This document shows, piece by piece, positions 20,333 to 29,814 of a DNA stretch of 64,000 nt (positions within the stretch are counted from its first letter, which is position 1; every line of letters starts with the position of its first letter). The notes beneath the pieces were generated by a model. That model saw nothing but the letters and a program-made list of their open reading frames with translations, was not told the origin of the DNA and ran no database searches. Both the position numbers and the translations under genes were made by a program. The stretch comes from Ewingella sp. CoE-038-23 (GTDB taxonomy: Bacteria > Pseudomonadota > Gammaproteobacteria > Enterobacterales > Enterobacteriaceae), in the NCBI RefSeq assembly GCF_040419245.1, contig NZ_JAZHOH010000001.1, forward strand, positions 2,604,001-2,668,000. The letters run 5' to 3'.

Positions 20333-21031
20333 TTAGCGGCAAAAACCAAACCAGCGCATGCCTAAGTGGAAGTGGTTGGCGTGCGCTGCGTTATAGTCTG
20401 GCCCAATGGAGTTACCAAAGTAAGGGCAGCTGCGATTGAACATATCACGGATAAAACTGCCGCTGGCGTCATCCTGCTTCCAAGCTTTCAACACCGTGAT
20501 GTTTCTGCCATCGGCAAGCCGGAATCCCGCAACATCCAAAGCTTCCGCCGTGGCATGCTCGCTTAGCCGCCCTTCTGCACGATGATAAACATTGCGACAG
20601 GCATAGCTGCCGAGATGGTCAATGCGAGTTAACCCAGCGCCCAGTTGTTCTTCAGCCTGAGGTTTCGCGACCTGCGAAACAAACATCGCGCTACTCAGCG
20701 CCAATCTGCAACTCGCCAGAAAGCTTGAGCTTAAAGAAACAGAACCGAATTTCTGCACCCTCACCGGAGACTCTAACGGGCAGTTCCCCTGCGTGCTGGC
20801 AACTCGCGTGAAAGTAATCGCCCCCTCCTGTTCCGCGCTATCAAGCACTGCCAAACAAGCCTCAGGATCATTGTCCAACCGACGGAGTTTGTACTTGGTA
20901 ATAACATTCGGCGGATCGTTAACAGACAACGGCGTAAAAGGGTTATAGCGCGAAGGCACCCTTTCCGTGATCCAAGGCGCCGCATACAGCAGAGCGACCA
21001 AGACAATGATCAGAACAACCACATACTTCAT
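20333..21031 (-). CDS. Extensin-like C-terminal domain protein
   Basis: A 232-residue envelope protein with an N-terminal membrane anchor or uncleaved signal (VVVLIIVLVALLYAAPW) and an extensin-like C domain (COG3921 type). Conserved features include LASCRLALSSAMFV, YACRNVYHRAEGRLSEHAT, EALDVAGFRLADGR and a final HANHFHLGMRWFGFC. The His/Asp/His arrangement resembles D-Ala-D-Ala (VanY/MepA-like) zinc peptidases, so a cell-wall role is possible but unproven. Six cysteines suggest disulfides in the periplasm. Confidence 0.82.
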   Translation of the reverse strand: MKYVVVLIIVLVALLYAAPWITERVPSRYNPFTPLSVNDPPNVITKYKLRRLDNDPEACLAVLDSAEQEGAITFTRVASTQGNCPLESPVRVQKFGSVSLSSSFLASCRLALSSAMFVSQVAKPQAEEQLGAGLTRIDHLGSYACRNVYHRAEGRLSEHATAEALDVAGFRLADGRNITVLKAWKQDDASGSFIRDMFNRSCPYFGNSIGPDYNAAHANHFHLGMRWFGFCR

Positions 21032-21431
21032 CAGCAGGGTCCTTATGGTTGTGGGTTTGGTGTATAGCTAGAAGGGTGAGTTTTGGGGTAATTTTAGTGT
21101 ATAGGTGGGGTTTGTGGGGAAATGAATAGCCCGGACTTTTTTTAACTCCCGATGGTTTGACCAAAAATTTGTTACGGCGATAAATGCCACTGGAATTAAG
21201 TTTAAAGATAGCCCACCTACTTTTCATGAAATTAGGAGTCTAGACGGCAGGTTGTACGAGATGGAGAAAGGGAGGGAATTTGCGATGAAATTGCTGGGCA
21301 TAAATCTGAAAAAGTGACAGCCAAGTGATTCGATACCAGAGGGAAAGAATACGCAATTCTGTAAAAGACCGAATACAGAATTTCGTGTGATTTTCGTTTT
21401 TCCTGAAAATAACTCTTTAAAATCAATAACC
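21032..21431. other. 400-bp intergenic region next to sdsR
   Basis: No gene is supported here. It contains a hairpin near 21352-21388 (ACGCAATTCTGT / ACAGAATTTCGT) whose loop repeats the GACCGAATAC arm of the SdsR terminator found 70 bp further on. On the plus strand this lies just before sdsR and could belong to the antisense RyeA region. Confidence 0.4.
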
Positions 21432-21538
21432 AAAAAAAAGACCGAATACGATTCCTATATTCGGTCTAGGGAAATGGCTCTTGGGAGAGAGCCGTGCGCT
21501 AAAAGTTGGCATTAATGCAGGCGGTTAAGCCGTACAAC
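21432..21538 (-). ncRNA. sdsR: SdsR (RyeB) small RNA
   Basis: The minus strand reads a sequence nearly identical, from memory, to E. coli SdsR: the seed region GCATTAATGCCAACTTTTAG, then CGCACGGCTCTCTCCCAAGA. It closes with the terminator stem GACCGAATA / TATTCGGTC (21440-21466) and a U8 tract (21439-21432). SdsR is a sigma-S-dependent, Hfq/ProQ-bound sRNA that represses targets such as ompD, tolC and mutS. Upstream, CTACGCT at 21549..21543 fits a sigma-S -10 box, placing the 5' end near 21535-21538 and giving about 105 nt. In E. coli it lies next to yebY and is overlapped by antisense RyeA; the yebY neighbour is conserved here. Confidence 0.93.
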
Positions 21539-21676
21539 TTAAAGCGTAGTTGAGAGTTGCTCGTTTTCCAATCAACTTGTAACCAAGTGATAATAACTTC
21601 GCTAAATTAGTTGCTCTTTGTGATAACAATCTCAAAACAGAGGTGAAATTGCTGGCATAGAGCAGGGCTTTAAGAC

Positions 21677-22012
21677 TTAGCAAAGGGTCTCGGCTTTGGC
21701 AATGAATGGAGCGAGGCTCATTTTCTGGCCTGGGTTTTTCGGGTCGTCGAGCAGGATCTTATCCAGCGGCACGGCCTGTACTTTGTGGCTCTTCACCTGC
21801 TCGCGCGCGACATCGTTCAGGGGATACTGCGCCAGCGTGCTGTCGTTAATCACATACAGCGCCTTGCCTGCACGGCATTGCAGCATGACTTCTTCGCGGG
21901 TGAATGCCCAATCTTTGCCATACTGGAGACGTGAAACCGTCACTAGCTCAGGCGCGGCGAAGCTGCTGGCTGAAACAGCGAGCAGCAGAGTGGCAAGGAG
22001 TGTTTTCCTCAT
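21677..22012 (-). CDS. yebY: YebY family protein (DUF2511)
   Basis: A 111-residue exported protein with signal peptide [19 protein letters not shown], followed by [37 protein letters not shown] and [15 protein letters not shown]. It matches E. coli YebY. Two cysteines (in LQCRAG and the C-terminal LC) probably form a disulfide. The start at 22012 is preferred over an extension to 22075 because it gives a clean signal peptide. It is third in the yobA-copD-yebY unit, which is associated with copper homeostasis in E. coli. Confidence 0.92.
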   Translation of the reverse strand: MRKTLLATLLLAVSASSFAAPELVTVSRLQYGKDWAFTREEVMLQCRAGKALYVINDSTLAQYPLNDVAREQVKSHKVQAVPLDKILLDDPKNPGQKMSLAPFIAKAETLC

Positions 22013-22083
22013 GGCTTTTTCCTTTATAACTAACTTTAAAACGTGATCACGCCGAAGCGAGTCGCCCTTCCCCACTATCTAAT

Positions 22084-22968
22084 TTAGAACGGTGACAGCG
22101 TGGCAAACCAGCTGACCAGCAGCATCACCACTAGCGATAGCACTAACTCAAGCTTGGTGGCGGAAGCCAGTCGCTGATAGGCCAACTGCGGCTGGGTCGG
22201 GATCAGCGGAACTAACCGATAGCGATTAAATATCGCCACGCCGGTCATCACCATCACCAGCGCGATTTTCACCAGCAACAGCTGGATATAGCGCGACGAC
22301 AGGTCGGTAGGCAGGCGTTGCAAAATAATGGCGCTGTTGAGTATCCCGGTGAGGATCACCAGCGCGACCGCCACGTGCCCGCAGGTTGAGAAGCGAATGA
22401 GCGTCGCTATGGCGTAAGGCCGCGTCTCGTCCCGTTCGGTGTAAAGCAGGCAACCTAACAGTGGCAGTAAGCTACCGAACCAGTAGGCGGCGCTTAGCAG
22501 GTGCAAGGTGTGATTACCGCGTTGCAACAGGCCCAGCGCGCCTTCGTTCATGGCCGCGTGACCAATCAGTGCCTGGCTGAACAGCAGGCCGGTGCTGGTT
22601 AAGAACATCAGCATCACCCGCCCCGGCAGCCAGTCCATCAGCCACACCATCAGCGCAATCGCAGTGAGTAACAGGTGCCAGCGCCAGACCTCACCAAAGG
22701 TGGTGGTCAGCACCAGTAACCAGACATTGAGGTTTAAACAATCCTCAAGGCCGTTGCCCATCAATCCAGCTTGAATCGCCAGCATGCCAACCGCCGTTAG
22801 CGCGGCGACCCCGACCGAAAGGGTCATCAGGCGATGATTCTGGTTAAGCAACCCTGTTGCGAATCCTTTCGGTGCCAGCAGTCCCGTCATCACGCTGATG
22901 CCAAATATCTGCATCACCGCGGCAAAATGGAAAAACCGGCACAGAACAAACAAAGTGGCCAGAGTCAT
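22084..22968 (-). CDS. copD: CopD-family copper homeostasis membrane protein (YebZ)
   Basis: A 294-residue inner-membrane protein with about eight hydrophobic helices. The family histidines are visible in CRFFHFAAVMQIFG, GEVWRWHLLLTAIAL, GHAAMNEG, NHTLHLLSAAYWFGSLLPL and CGHVAVALVILTG. CopD proteins are proposed to bring copper across the inner membrane together with periplasmic CopC. It starts 3 bp after the yobA stop, so the two are tightly coupled. Confidence 0.93.
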   Translation of the reverse strand: MTLATLFVLCRFFHFAAVMQIFGISVMTGLLAPKGFATGLLNQNHRLMTLSVGVAALTAVGMLAIQAGLMGNGLEDCLNLNVWLLVLTTTFGEVWRWHLLLTAIALMVWLMDWLPGRVMLMFLTSTGLLFSQALIGHAAMNEGALGLLQRGNHTLHLLSAAYWFGSLLPLLGCLLYTERDETRPYAIATLIRFSTCGHVAVALVILTGILNSAIILQRLPTDLSSRYIQLLLVKIALVMVMTGVAIFNRYRLVPLIPTQPQLAYQRLASATKLELVLSLVVMLLVSWFATLSPF

Positions 22969-22971
22969 GGC

Positions 22972-23355
22972 TTATTGCACCGTGAAACTGTACTGCCCCT
23001 CAGTTTTGTGGCCATCCACTGAAACGACGTGCCATGAAACGGTGTATTTCCCCGCGGTCAGTGGCGCATTCAGAGGCACGATGGCCTGAGTCTTGTCGTT
23101 GGCCGCCAGAGCCAGTTTGCCCGTCTCGATAGCTTTGTTGTCAGGGCCGCTCAGCGCGACCTTGCTGAAATTAGGTTCAATCCCTTCGCTGAAGCCCAGA
23201 GTCAGCTCGGTGGGTGCAGATTTAAGGGTGGTATCGGCAGCCGGGGTTTCAGTTTTCAAGTGAGCGTGCGCCAGAGCCTGTTGTGACATAAGACCTAAAG
23301 CAAGCACCGCGGAAGTAGCCAAAATACGGCAGAGAGAAGAGGATTTTTGCGACAC
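22972..23355 (-). CDS. yobA: CopC-family periplasmic copper-binding protein (YobA)
   Basis: A 127-residue periplasmic CopC-like beta-barrel. The signal peptide ends at ALA, immediately followed by the copper ligand His1 (HAHLKTETPAADTTLKSAP). The C-terminal metal-site segment YTVSWHVVSVDGHKTEGQYS supplies the conserved Asp/His ligands. It heads the yobA-copD-yebY unit. It is named yobA after E. coli, and copC would be equally valid. Confidence 0.94.
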   Translation of the reverse strand: MSQKSSSLCRILATSAVLALGLMSQQALAHAHLKTETPAADTTLKSAPTELTLGFSEGIEPNFSKVALSGPDNKAIETGKLALAANDKTQAIVPLNAPLTAGKYTVSWHVVSVDGHKTEGQYSFTVQ

Positions 23356-23501
23356 AATTTTTCCTTAGCTTTCTGGTTGAGGGATTTTAACGCCGCAACT
23401 TTAGCGCAAAGTCGCCCTGCAAGTCTGTCAAATTTAAGGGATGGTTTAGGGAATCGTTAAGCAGAGCCGAAGTTTGGCACTTTTTGCCCCAAGGCAAAAA
23501 C

Positions 23502-23549
23502 AAAAAAACCGCAGCGCTATCAGGTTGCCCTGAAGCTTACTGCGGTTTA
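23502..23549 (-). terminator. Terminator of ftnA
   Basis: On the minus strand the stem AAACCGCAG / CTGCGGTTT, with an internal AAGCTTCAGGG / CCTGATAGCG arm, ends in seven U residues 27 bp after the ftnA stop. A second small stem (TTTTTGCC / GGCAAAAA, 23481-23500) follows directly. Confidence 0.85.
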
Positions 23550-23575
23550 TTACCAGACGTTTGACGACGAAGTAA

Positions 23576-24082
23576 TTAGGCTGATGGACCTTGGTTGACC
23601 ATGCCTTTCAGATCTTTGTCGACAAAGAACAGACCATTGCCGGTGTTGCTAACCAGTCCCAGTTTATCCAGAACAGATTTGAACAAGGTTTCTTCTTCAT
23701 GCTGCTCTGCCACGTACCACTGCAGGAAGTTGAAGGAAGAGTAATCTTTCAGCGTCATAGCCAGGTCAGCAAGTTCATTGATTTTGGTGGTGATGTGCTG
23801 CTCATGCTCGTAAGTCTGCTGGAAGACGTCGGACAGTGACTCAAACTCCACCGGCGGCGCGGCAATCGCACCCAGCAGTGGCAGAGCGCCGGTGTCGCTG
23901 ACGTATTTGAACAGGCGGTGCATGTGTTCCATCTCTTCCTGCGAATGTTGCATCAGGAAAGCGGCGGCGCCTTCAAAACCTTTATCGCTGCACCATGCGC
24001 TCATTTGCAGATATAAATTGGCAGAATAGAACTCAAGATTCAGTTGTTCATTCAACTGATCGATCATTTCTTTTTTAAGCAT
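23576..24082 (-). CDS. ftnA: Bacterial non-haem ferritin FtnA
   Basis: A 168-residue iron-storage ferritin forming 24-meric cytoplasmic shells. Ferroxidase residues are visible: Glu17 in LEFYSANLY, Glu50 and His53 in [11 protein letters not shown], and the later Glu in [14 protein letters not shown] with the [10 protein letters not shown] helix. The ATG at 24082 follows a GGAG site and gives the family length (E. coli 165). An open extension to 24244 is A/T-rich and not credible. Three Fur-type 7-1-7 palindromes lie 170-285 bp upstream, which fits the known Fur-dependent activation of ftnA. Confidence 0.96.
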   Translation of the reverse strand: MLKKEMIDQLNEQLNLEFYSANLYLQMSAWCSDKGFEGAAAFLMQHSQEEMEHMHRLFKYVSDTGALPLLGAIAAPPVEFESLSDVFQQTYEHEQHITTKINELADLAMTLKDYSSFNFLQWYVAEQHEEETLFKSVLDKLGLVSNTGNGLFFVDKDLKGMVNQGPSA

Positions 24083-24251
24083 AATAGCTCCACATAAATT
24101 GGCGAGTAGCAGGATGAATTCATTATTTTCACGCATTATGCCGATCGTAGAACAAAATAAAAACACCTTATTCACAATAATAATGATATAAATAAAGAAA
24201 ATATATAATCCATTGATAAACAACGAATTATAAATCTCACTCAAATCTTAT

Positions 24252-24366
24252 TGAGAATTATTCACAGCGAATCAAAATATTAAAAGAGAATCATTCTTAT
24301 TCTTTATTTATTTCTTTTTAAGCTATTTCCCGCTTTATTTTCGAAAATAATTAAGAATGATTCTTA
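24252..24366. promoter_or_regulatory. Three Fur-like 7-1-7 boxes between ftnA and holE
   Basis: TGAGAAT-T-ATTCACA (24252-24266), AGAGAAT-C-ATTCTTA (24285-24299) and TAAGAAT-G-ATTCTTA (24352-24366, a perfect palindrome) all fit the Fur 7-1-7 pattern in very A/T-rich DNA. In E. coli, Fur bound to an upstream array displaces H-NS to activate ftnA. The layout here would allow the same mechanism. Confidence 0.75.
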
Positions 24367-24467
24367 TTACCTGAAATTAATTAGCAGATTAAAAATGGGC
24401 TGTGAACATTCACCCAACGCGCTGGGTCGAGTACAATGCGCGCCAAGGCTCGCTTTGGGGAAAATCA

Positions 24468-24698
24468 ATGAACAAGAATTTGGCTGATCTGAGTAAAGAA
24501 GAGATGGATAAGGTGAACGTTGATTTAGCCGCGTCTGCCGTGGCGTTCAAAGAGCGCTACAACATGCCGGTGGTGGCGGAAATGGCCGAGCGCGAGCAAC
24601 CGGCACATCTGCGGGATTACTTCCGCGAGCGCGTGGCGCACTATCGCGCAGAGTCGCACAAATACTCACGCCTGCCGTACGAACCTAAGCAAAAGTAG
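24468..24698 (+). CDS. holE: DNA polymerase III subunit theta
   Basis: A 76-residue subunit that binds and stabilises the epsilon proofreading subunit in the Pol III core. The segments [40 protein letters not shown] and SRLPYEPK match E. coli HolE, and the length is identical. The ATG at 24468 was chosen over an upstream frame start at 24402 for that reason. It is convergent with pip. Confidence 0.95.
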   Translation: MNKNLADLSKEEMDKVNVDLAASAVAFKERYNMPVVAEMAEREQPAHLRDYFRERVAHYRAESHKYSRLPYEPKQK

Positions 24699-24732
24699 CC
24701 TTAAGCTCGGCCAGCAGGCGCGGGTTGAAGCC

Positions 24733-26016
<1,284 letters not shown>

Positions 26017-26118
26017 ATGAGTAAAGGAATGGATAGCAAAAAGAATGCGAAGAAGAAGCCGCTGAAAACGCCAGCTGAGAAAAAAGCTGATAAGAAAGCC
26101 AAAAAGGCAGCCGCTTAA
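26017..26118 (+). CDS. 33-residue lysine-rich small protein
   Basis: A short gene with ATG at 26017 and TAA at 26116-26118, encoding a peptide that begins MSKGMDSKKNAKKKPLK and ends KKAKKAAA. About 15 of 33 residues are Lys. AGAGAGGCAAGCC supplies a ribosome site, and a strong terminator follows 44 bp after the stop, so it has the parts of an independent gene. The high charge suggests nucleic-acid or ribosome binding. I do not recognise a named family. It is too short for routine gene calling. Confidence 0.65.
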   Translation: MSKGMDSKKNAKKKPLKTPAEKKADKKAKKAAA

Positions 26119-26161
26119 CGGTTTCTTGAGTCATTTAAGTTACACCGTTTCGTATTGACAC

Positions 26162-26187
26162 AAACCCGCTGATAGCGGGTTTTTTTG
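26162..26187 (+). terminator. Rho-independent terminator after the small lysine-rich gene
   Basis: Stem AAACCCGCT / AGCGGGTTT with a GAT loop and a run of seven T. Confidence 0.85.
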
Positions 26188-26355
26188 TTTATTTACCCTC
26201 TGCGTCAGCGCCATCACCGCTATCTGCTGGCATGTTGTTCTCCGCACAGGGCCATCCGCAGAAAAGTGCGGAGGGTTGGTCAGGGGCCACCTATCCTTTA
26301 CACTTTGATCATTGAGAAGCTTGCTCATTAATAAGAACCAAACAGGAGAATCGGT

Positions 26356-27018
26356 ATGACATTCCGGGTAATTGATACGGAAACCTGTGGCCTGGACGGC
26401 GGCATTGTTGAAATCGCCACCGTTGACCTGATCGACGGCGAGATCGTGCAGCCGATGAGTGATCTGGTGAGCCCAGACAGGCCGATTAGCCATGAGGCGA
26501 TGGCCATCCACCACATCACTGAAGAGATGGTCGACGGCAAACCGCGCATCGCGGCGGTCATCGGCAAGTATCACGGCAGCCAGTATTACGTGGCGCACAA
26601 CGCGGCTTTCGATCGCGGCGTGCTGCCTGAGATGCACGGGCAGTGGATTTGCACCCTGAAGCTGGCACAGGCGCTCTATCCGAATATTCGTTACAGCAAC
26701 CAGTATCTGCGCTACGCCCTGAAGCTCGACGTCACCGTTCCCGAAGGCCTGTACCCGCACCGCGCGCTGTATGATTGCTATGTCACCGCCGCGCTGCTCA
26801 AGCGAATTATTGCCGATTCAGGCTGGAGCGCGGAGAAAATGGTCGAGATAAGCAACCGCCCGACCCTGCTGCGGACGCTGAAATTTGGTAAGTATCGCGG
26901 GCAGAAGATTGAAGATATCGCGCTGCAAGACCCGGATTATCTGCGCTGGATGTTGAAGTCGATTAAAGATTTAAGCGGCGATATGCGCTTTAGCATTGAG
27001 CATTTTCTGGAGAAGTAA
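26356..27018 (+). CDS. exoX: Exodeoxyribonuclease X
   Basis: A 220-residue DnaQ-superfamily 3'-5' exonuclease used in mismatch repair and UV repair. All DEDDh residues are visible: IDTETCG (Asp, Glu), VAHNAAFDR (Asp) and HRALYDCY (His, Asp). The C-terminal LKFGKYRGQKIEDIALQDPDYLRWML segment is also typical. The length equals E. coli ExoX (220). holE and exoX are neighbours in E. coli as well; pip and the lysine-rich gene lie between them here. Confidence 0.95.
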   Translation: MTFRVIDTETCGLDGGIVEIATVDLIDGEIVQPMSDLVSPDRPISHEAMAIHHITEEMVDGKPRIAAVIGKYHGSQYYVAHNAAFDRGVLPEMHGQWICTLKLAQALYPNIRYSNQYLRYALKLDVTVPEGLYPHRALYDCYVTAALLKRIIADSGWSAEKMVEISNRPTLLRTLKFGKYRGQKIEDIALQDPDYLRWMLKSIKDLSGDMRFSIEHFLEK

Positions 27019-27082
27019 TAAGAACTTGCTGACGTCACGCGGCCCTTTCATTGCGAAAAGGCCGCGCTATTAACTCATAGAA

Positions 27083-29137
27083 TTACGACTTTCCCGCCAG
27101 TGCCAGAACAAAAGCATATTCCAGCGCAATGTCTTCGTAAGCCTTGAAGCGCCCCGACTTGCCGCCGTGGCCGGAATCCATATCGGTATACATCAGCAGC
27201 TGGTTATCGTCAGTTTTCAACTCACGCAGCTTCGCCACCCACTTGGCCGGTTCCCAGTATTGCACCTGAGAATCATGCAGGCCGGTGGTCACCAGCATAT
27301 TCGGGTAATCCTGCGCCTTCACCTGATCGTACGGGCTATATTGCAGAATATAGTCGTAGTAGGTTTTGTCATTCGGATTGCCCCACTCGTCATACTCGCC
27401 GGTGGTCAGCGGGATAGACTCGTCGAGCATGGTGGTCACCACGTCAACAAAGGGTACCTGCGCGACTATGCCGCGATATAACTCCGGGGCCTGGTTAATC
27501 ACCGCGCCCATCAGCAAGCCGCCGGCGCTGCCGCCCATGGCATAAACCTGACTGGCTTCGCCATAGCCCTCGGCCACTAGTTCTTTGGTGACGTCGATGA
27601 AGTCGTGGAAGGTGTTCATCTTATTGAGCAGCTTGCCGTTGTCATACCACTGCTGGCCCAGCTCTGCGCCGCCGCGAATGTGTGCCAGAGCGAAGACAAA
27701 GCCGCGATCCAACAGACTCAGGCGGCTGCCGCTAAATGCCGGGTCCATACTGCTGCCGTAAGAGCCGTAGCCATAAACCAGCAGCGGGTTGCTGTTGGGT
27801 TTGAAGGTATCACGGCGGTATACCAGCGAAACCGGCACTTTCACGCCGTCGCGCGCGGTTACCCAAACGCGCTCGCTGCGGTAGTTGGCCGCGTCGAAAT
27901 CTTTCACTTCCTGCTGCTTCAATAGCCTGCGCTCGCCGGTGTCCAGATTCAGCTCAAACAGCGAGCTTGGCGTGGTCATTGAGGAGTAGCCATAGCGCAG
28001 CAGCGAGGTGTCCGGCTCTGGGTTGTAGGCCAGCCAGGTCACATAGGTCGGGTCATCAAAGCTTAGGGACTTCTCTTCACCCGTCGCCCAGTGGATCTGG
28101 CGCAGGTTGGTCAGCCCCTGCTCGCGCTCTTCCACCACCAGCCAGTCGCGGAACAGGCTAAAGCCCTCCAGCATCACCGCCTCGCGCGGGGCGATCAGCG
28201 TCTGCCAGCTGGCTTCGTTGTTATCGGCGCTTTTGTATAAACCGAAGTTTTTACCGTCTTTTGGCGCGGCGATGTCGCGGTTGGAGCGAATGTAGAAATG
28301 GCCCTGATAGTGGTCCAGCCCGTATTCGTGGTCTTTACGGCGCGGGACGAATACCTGCGGCTTGGCCTGCGGGTCGTTGGCGTCTAGCAGCAGCACTTCG
28401 GAGGTGGTGGTGCTGTCGAGATGAATAATCACATACTGGTCGGAGGTGGTTTTATCCAGACCGACGTAGAAAGTGTCATCCTTCTCTTCATACACCAGTT
28501 GGTCGTTTTTCGGATCGGTGCCGACGGTGTGGCGGTAAACCTGATATGGCAACAGCGTCTTTTTATGTTTACGCACGTAATACAGGGTCTGGGAGTCGTT
28601 GGCCCACTCGCTGCCTGCGGTGTTCTTCAGCAGGTCATCGTTCCAGCTCTCATCCTGCAAATTCTTGATGCGAATGTCATATTGGCGACGAGAGAGGAAA
28701 TCTTCCGAGACGGCCATCAGCTTGTTGTCCGGGCTGATATCCAGACCGCCCAGCGTGTAGAACTCGCTGTCGCTGGCGCGCTCATTGCCGTCAATCAGCG
28801 TCTGCCACTGCTCGCTCTCGGCGGCTGGCTGGCGCAGATAGATCGCGTATTCATTGCCCGGCTCGTAGCGGGTCTGATAGCGATAGCCGTGTTTGACATA
28901 AGGTACCGAGTGGTCCTGCTGCGCGATGCGCGCCACCATCTCTTGATACAGGGTTTCGCGCAGCGCCTGATGGGGTAACAGCGCCTGTTCGGTATAGGCG
29001 TTTTCCGCCTGCAAATAGCTCAGCACGTCGCTGTTGGCGCGGTCATCGTCACGCAGCCAATAGTAATTATCGACACGGTCTTCACCGTGGATGGATAGCG
29101 TTTTAGGGCGTTTTTCAGCCTTTGGAGGTGTGATCAT
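27083..29137 (-). CDS. ptrB: Oligopeptidase B
   Basis: A 684-residue cytosolic S9A serine peptidase that cuts after Arg/Lys in small peptides. The N-terminal seven-bladed propeller (YYWLRDD...) precedes the alpha/beta-hydrolase domain with [12 protein letters not shown], the nucleophile motif [12 protein letters not shown], the Asp in [17 protein letters not shown] and the His in [12 protein letters not shown]. The start at 29137 ([12 protein letters not shown]) matches the E. coli length of 686; an upstream ATG at 29200 would add 21 residues. Confidence 0.95.
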   Translation of the reverse strand: MITPPKAEKRPKTLSIHGEDRVDNYYWLRDDDRANSDVLSYLQAENAYTEQALLPHQALRETLYQEMVARIAQQDHSVPYVKHGYRYQTRYEPGNEYAIYLRQPAAESEQWQTLIDGNERASDSEFYTLGGLDISPDNKLMAVSEDFLSRRQYDIRIKNLQDESWNDDLLKNTAGSEWANDSQTLYYVRKHKKTLLPYQVYRHTVGTDPKNDQLVYEEKDDTFYVGLDKTTSDQYVIIHLDSTTTSEVLLLDANDPQAKPQVFVPRRKDHEYGLDHYQGHFYIRSNRDIAAPKDGKNFGLYKSADNNEASWQTLIAPREAVMLEGFSLFRDWLVVEEREQGLTNLRQIHWATGEEKSLSFDDPTYVTWLAYNPEPDTSLLRYGYSSMTTPSSLFELNLDTGERRLLKQQEVKDFDAANYRSERVWVTARDGVKVPVSLVYRRDTFKPNSNPLLVYGYGSYGSSMDPAFSGSRLSLLDRGFVFALAHIRGGAELGQQWYDNGKLLNKMNTFHDFIDVTKELVAEGYGEASQVYAMGGSAGGLLMGAVINQAPELYRGIVAQVPFVDVVTTMLDESIPLTTGEYDEWGNPNDKTYYDYILQYSPYDQVKAQDYPNMLVTTGLHDSQVQYWEPAKWVAKLRELKTDDNQLLMYTDMDSGHGGKSGRFKAYEDIALEYAFVLALAGKS

Positions 29138-29285
29138 CAGGCTTTCTCTCAATATTCTTGAAGGTTTATGCAGAGTGACAGGTTTATTTTGCGAAACCAA
29201 GCATTAAGCGGGTAAGCGAGGTGGGGAGCAGGAAACAGCAAGAGTAAGCGCCGTCGAGCAAGGTGCCGAGGCGCTTTAAGCAGAA

Positions 29286-29651
29286 TTAGTGCGGCGTGCC
29301 GTAGGTGATCTGGCCAATCTGGCAGTTAAGCGTTACCGGATAGGTTTTCTCAGCGCGATTACCGCGCGCTTTCACCGGAACGCTCCAGTTGGCGCTATCA
29401 CCCGTAATACTGTCGGGGGAGATCCACACCACCGGCGTTGAGGTGCCGAGCAGTTTTTTATCTTCGTCCCAACGGGTAATACGGTTTTGCAGAAAATCAC
29501 GTTTTACCAGAGCGGCCACTTCATCCTTGCTGGCATTGTTGCAAGGCGCGATGGTTATGGTGCGACTTTGCTGCTCCGAGGTCTGCGCGGCCTGCGCTGC
29601 GCCACTCAATCCTGCTACTGCCACCACTGCGCTAAGAATTAATTTGTTCAC
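29286..29651 (-). CDS. yebF: YebF family extracellular protein
   Basis: A 121-residue exported protein. Signal peptide MNKLILSAVVAVAGLSGAAQA is followed by a mature part with paired cysteines (IAPCNNAS and TLNCQIG). VKRDFLQNRITRWDEDKK and VVWISPDSITGD match E. coli YebF, a small protein that crosses the outer membrane through porins into the medium; its homologue Cmi gives colicin M immunity. In E. coli yebF is followed by the LexA-controlled gene yebG, which is absent here. Confidence 0.88.
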   Translation of the reverse strand: MNKLILSAVVAVAGLSGAAQAAQTSEQQSRTITIAPCNNASKDEVAALVKRDFLQNRITRWDEDKKLLGTSTPVVWISPDSITGDSANWSVPVKARGNRAEKTYPVTLNCQIGQITYGTPH

Positions 29652-29814
29652 GTTTCGCCTCCCGAATGCGGATTCTGTCCCTGACCGAACGCTGCATTAA
29701 GCGATATCCTTGCTTAATGCAGGGTCATATTTAACAGGCACATGTTAATCTATGACAAGATCATAACACAACGTTAACATGGCGGCGGCGCGAACTTATT
29801 TCTCGGCTGCTGGC

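Noticed and set aside
21224..21433. 69-codon minus-strand frame next to sdsR
   Set aside because: No ribosome site or family match; it lies in A/T-rich DNA just beyond the SdsR terminator.
24083..24244. 54-codon N-terminal extension of ftnA
   Set aside because: Very A/T-rich, Ile/Phe-rich translation; the ATG at 24082 has a good ribosome site and gives the family length.
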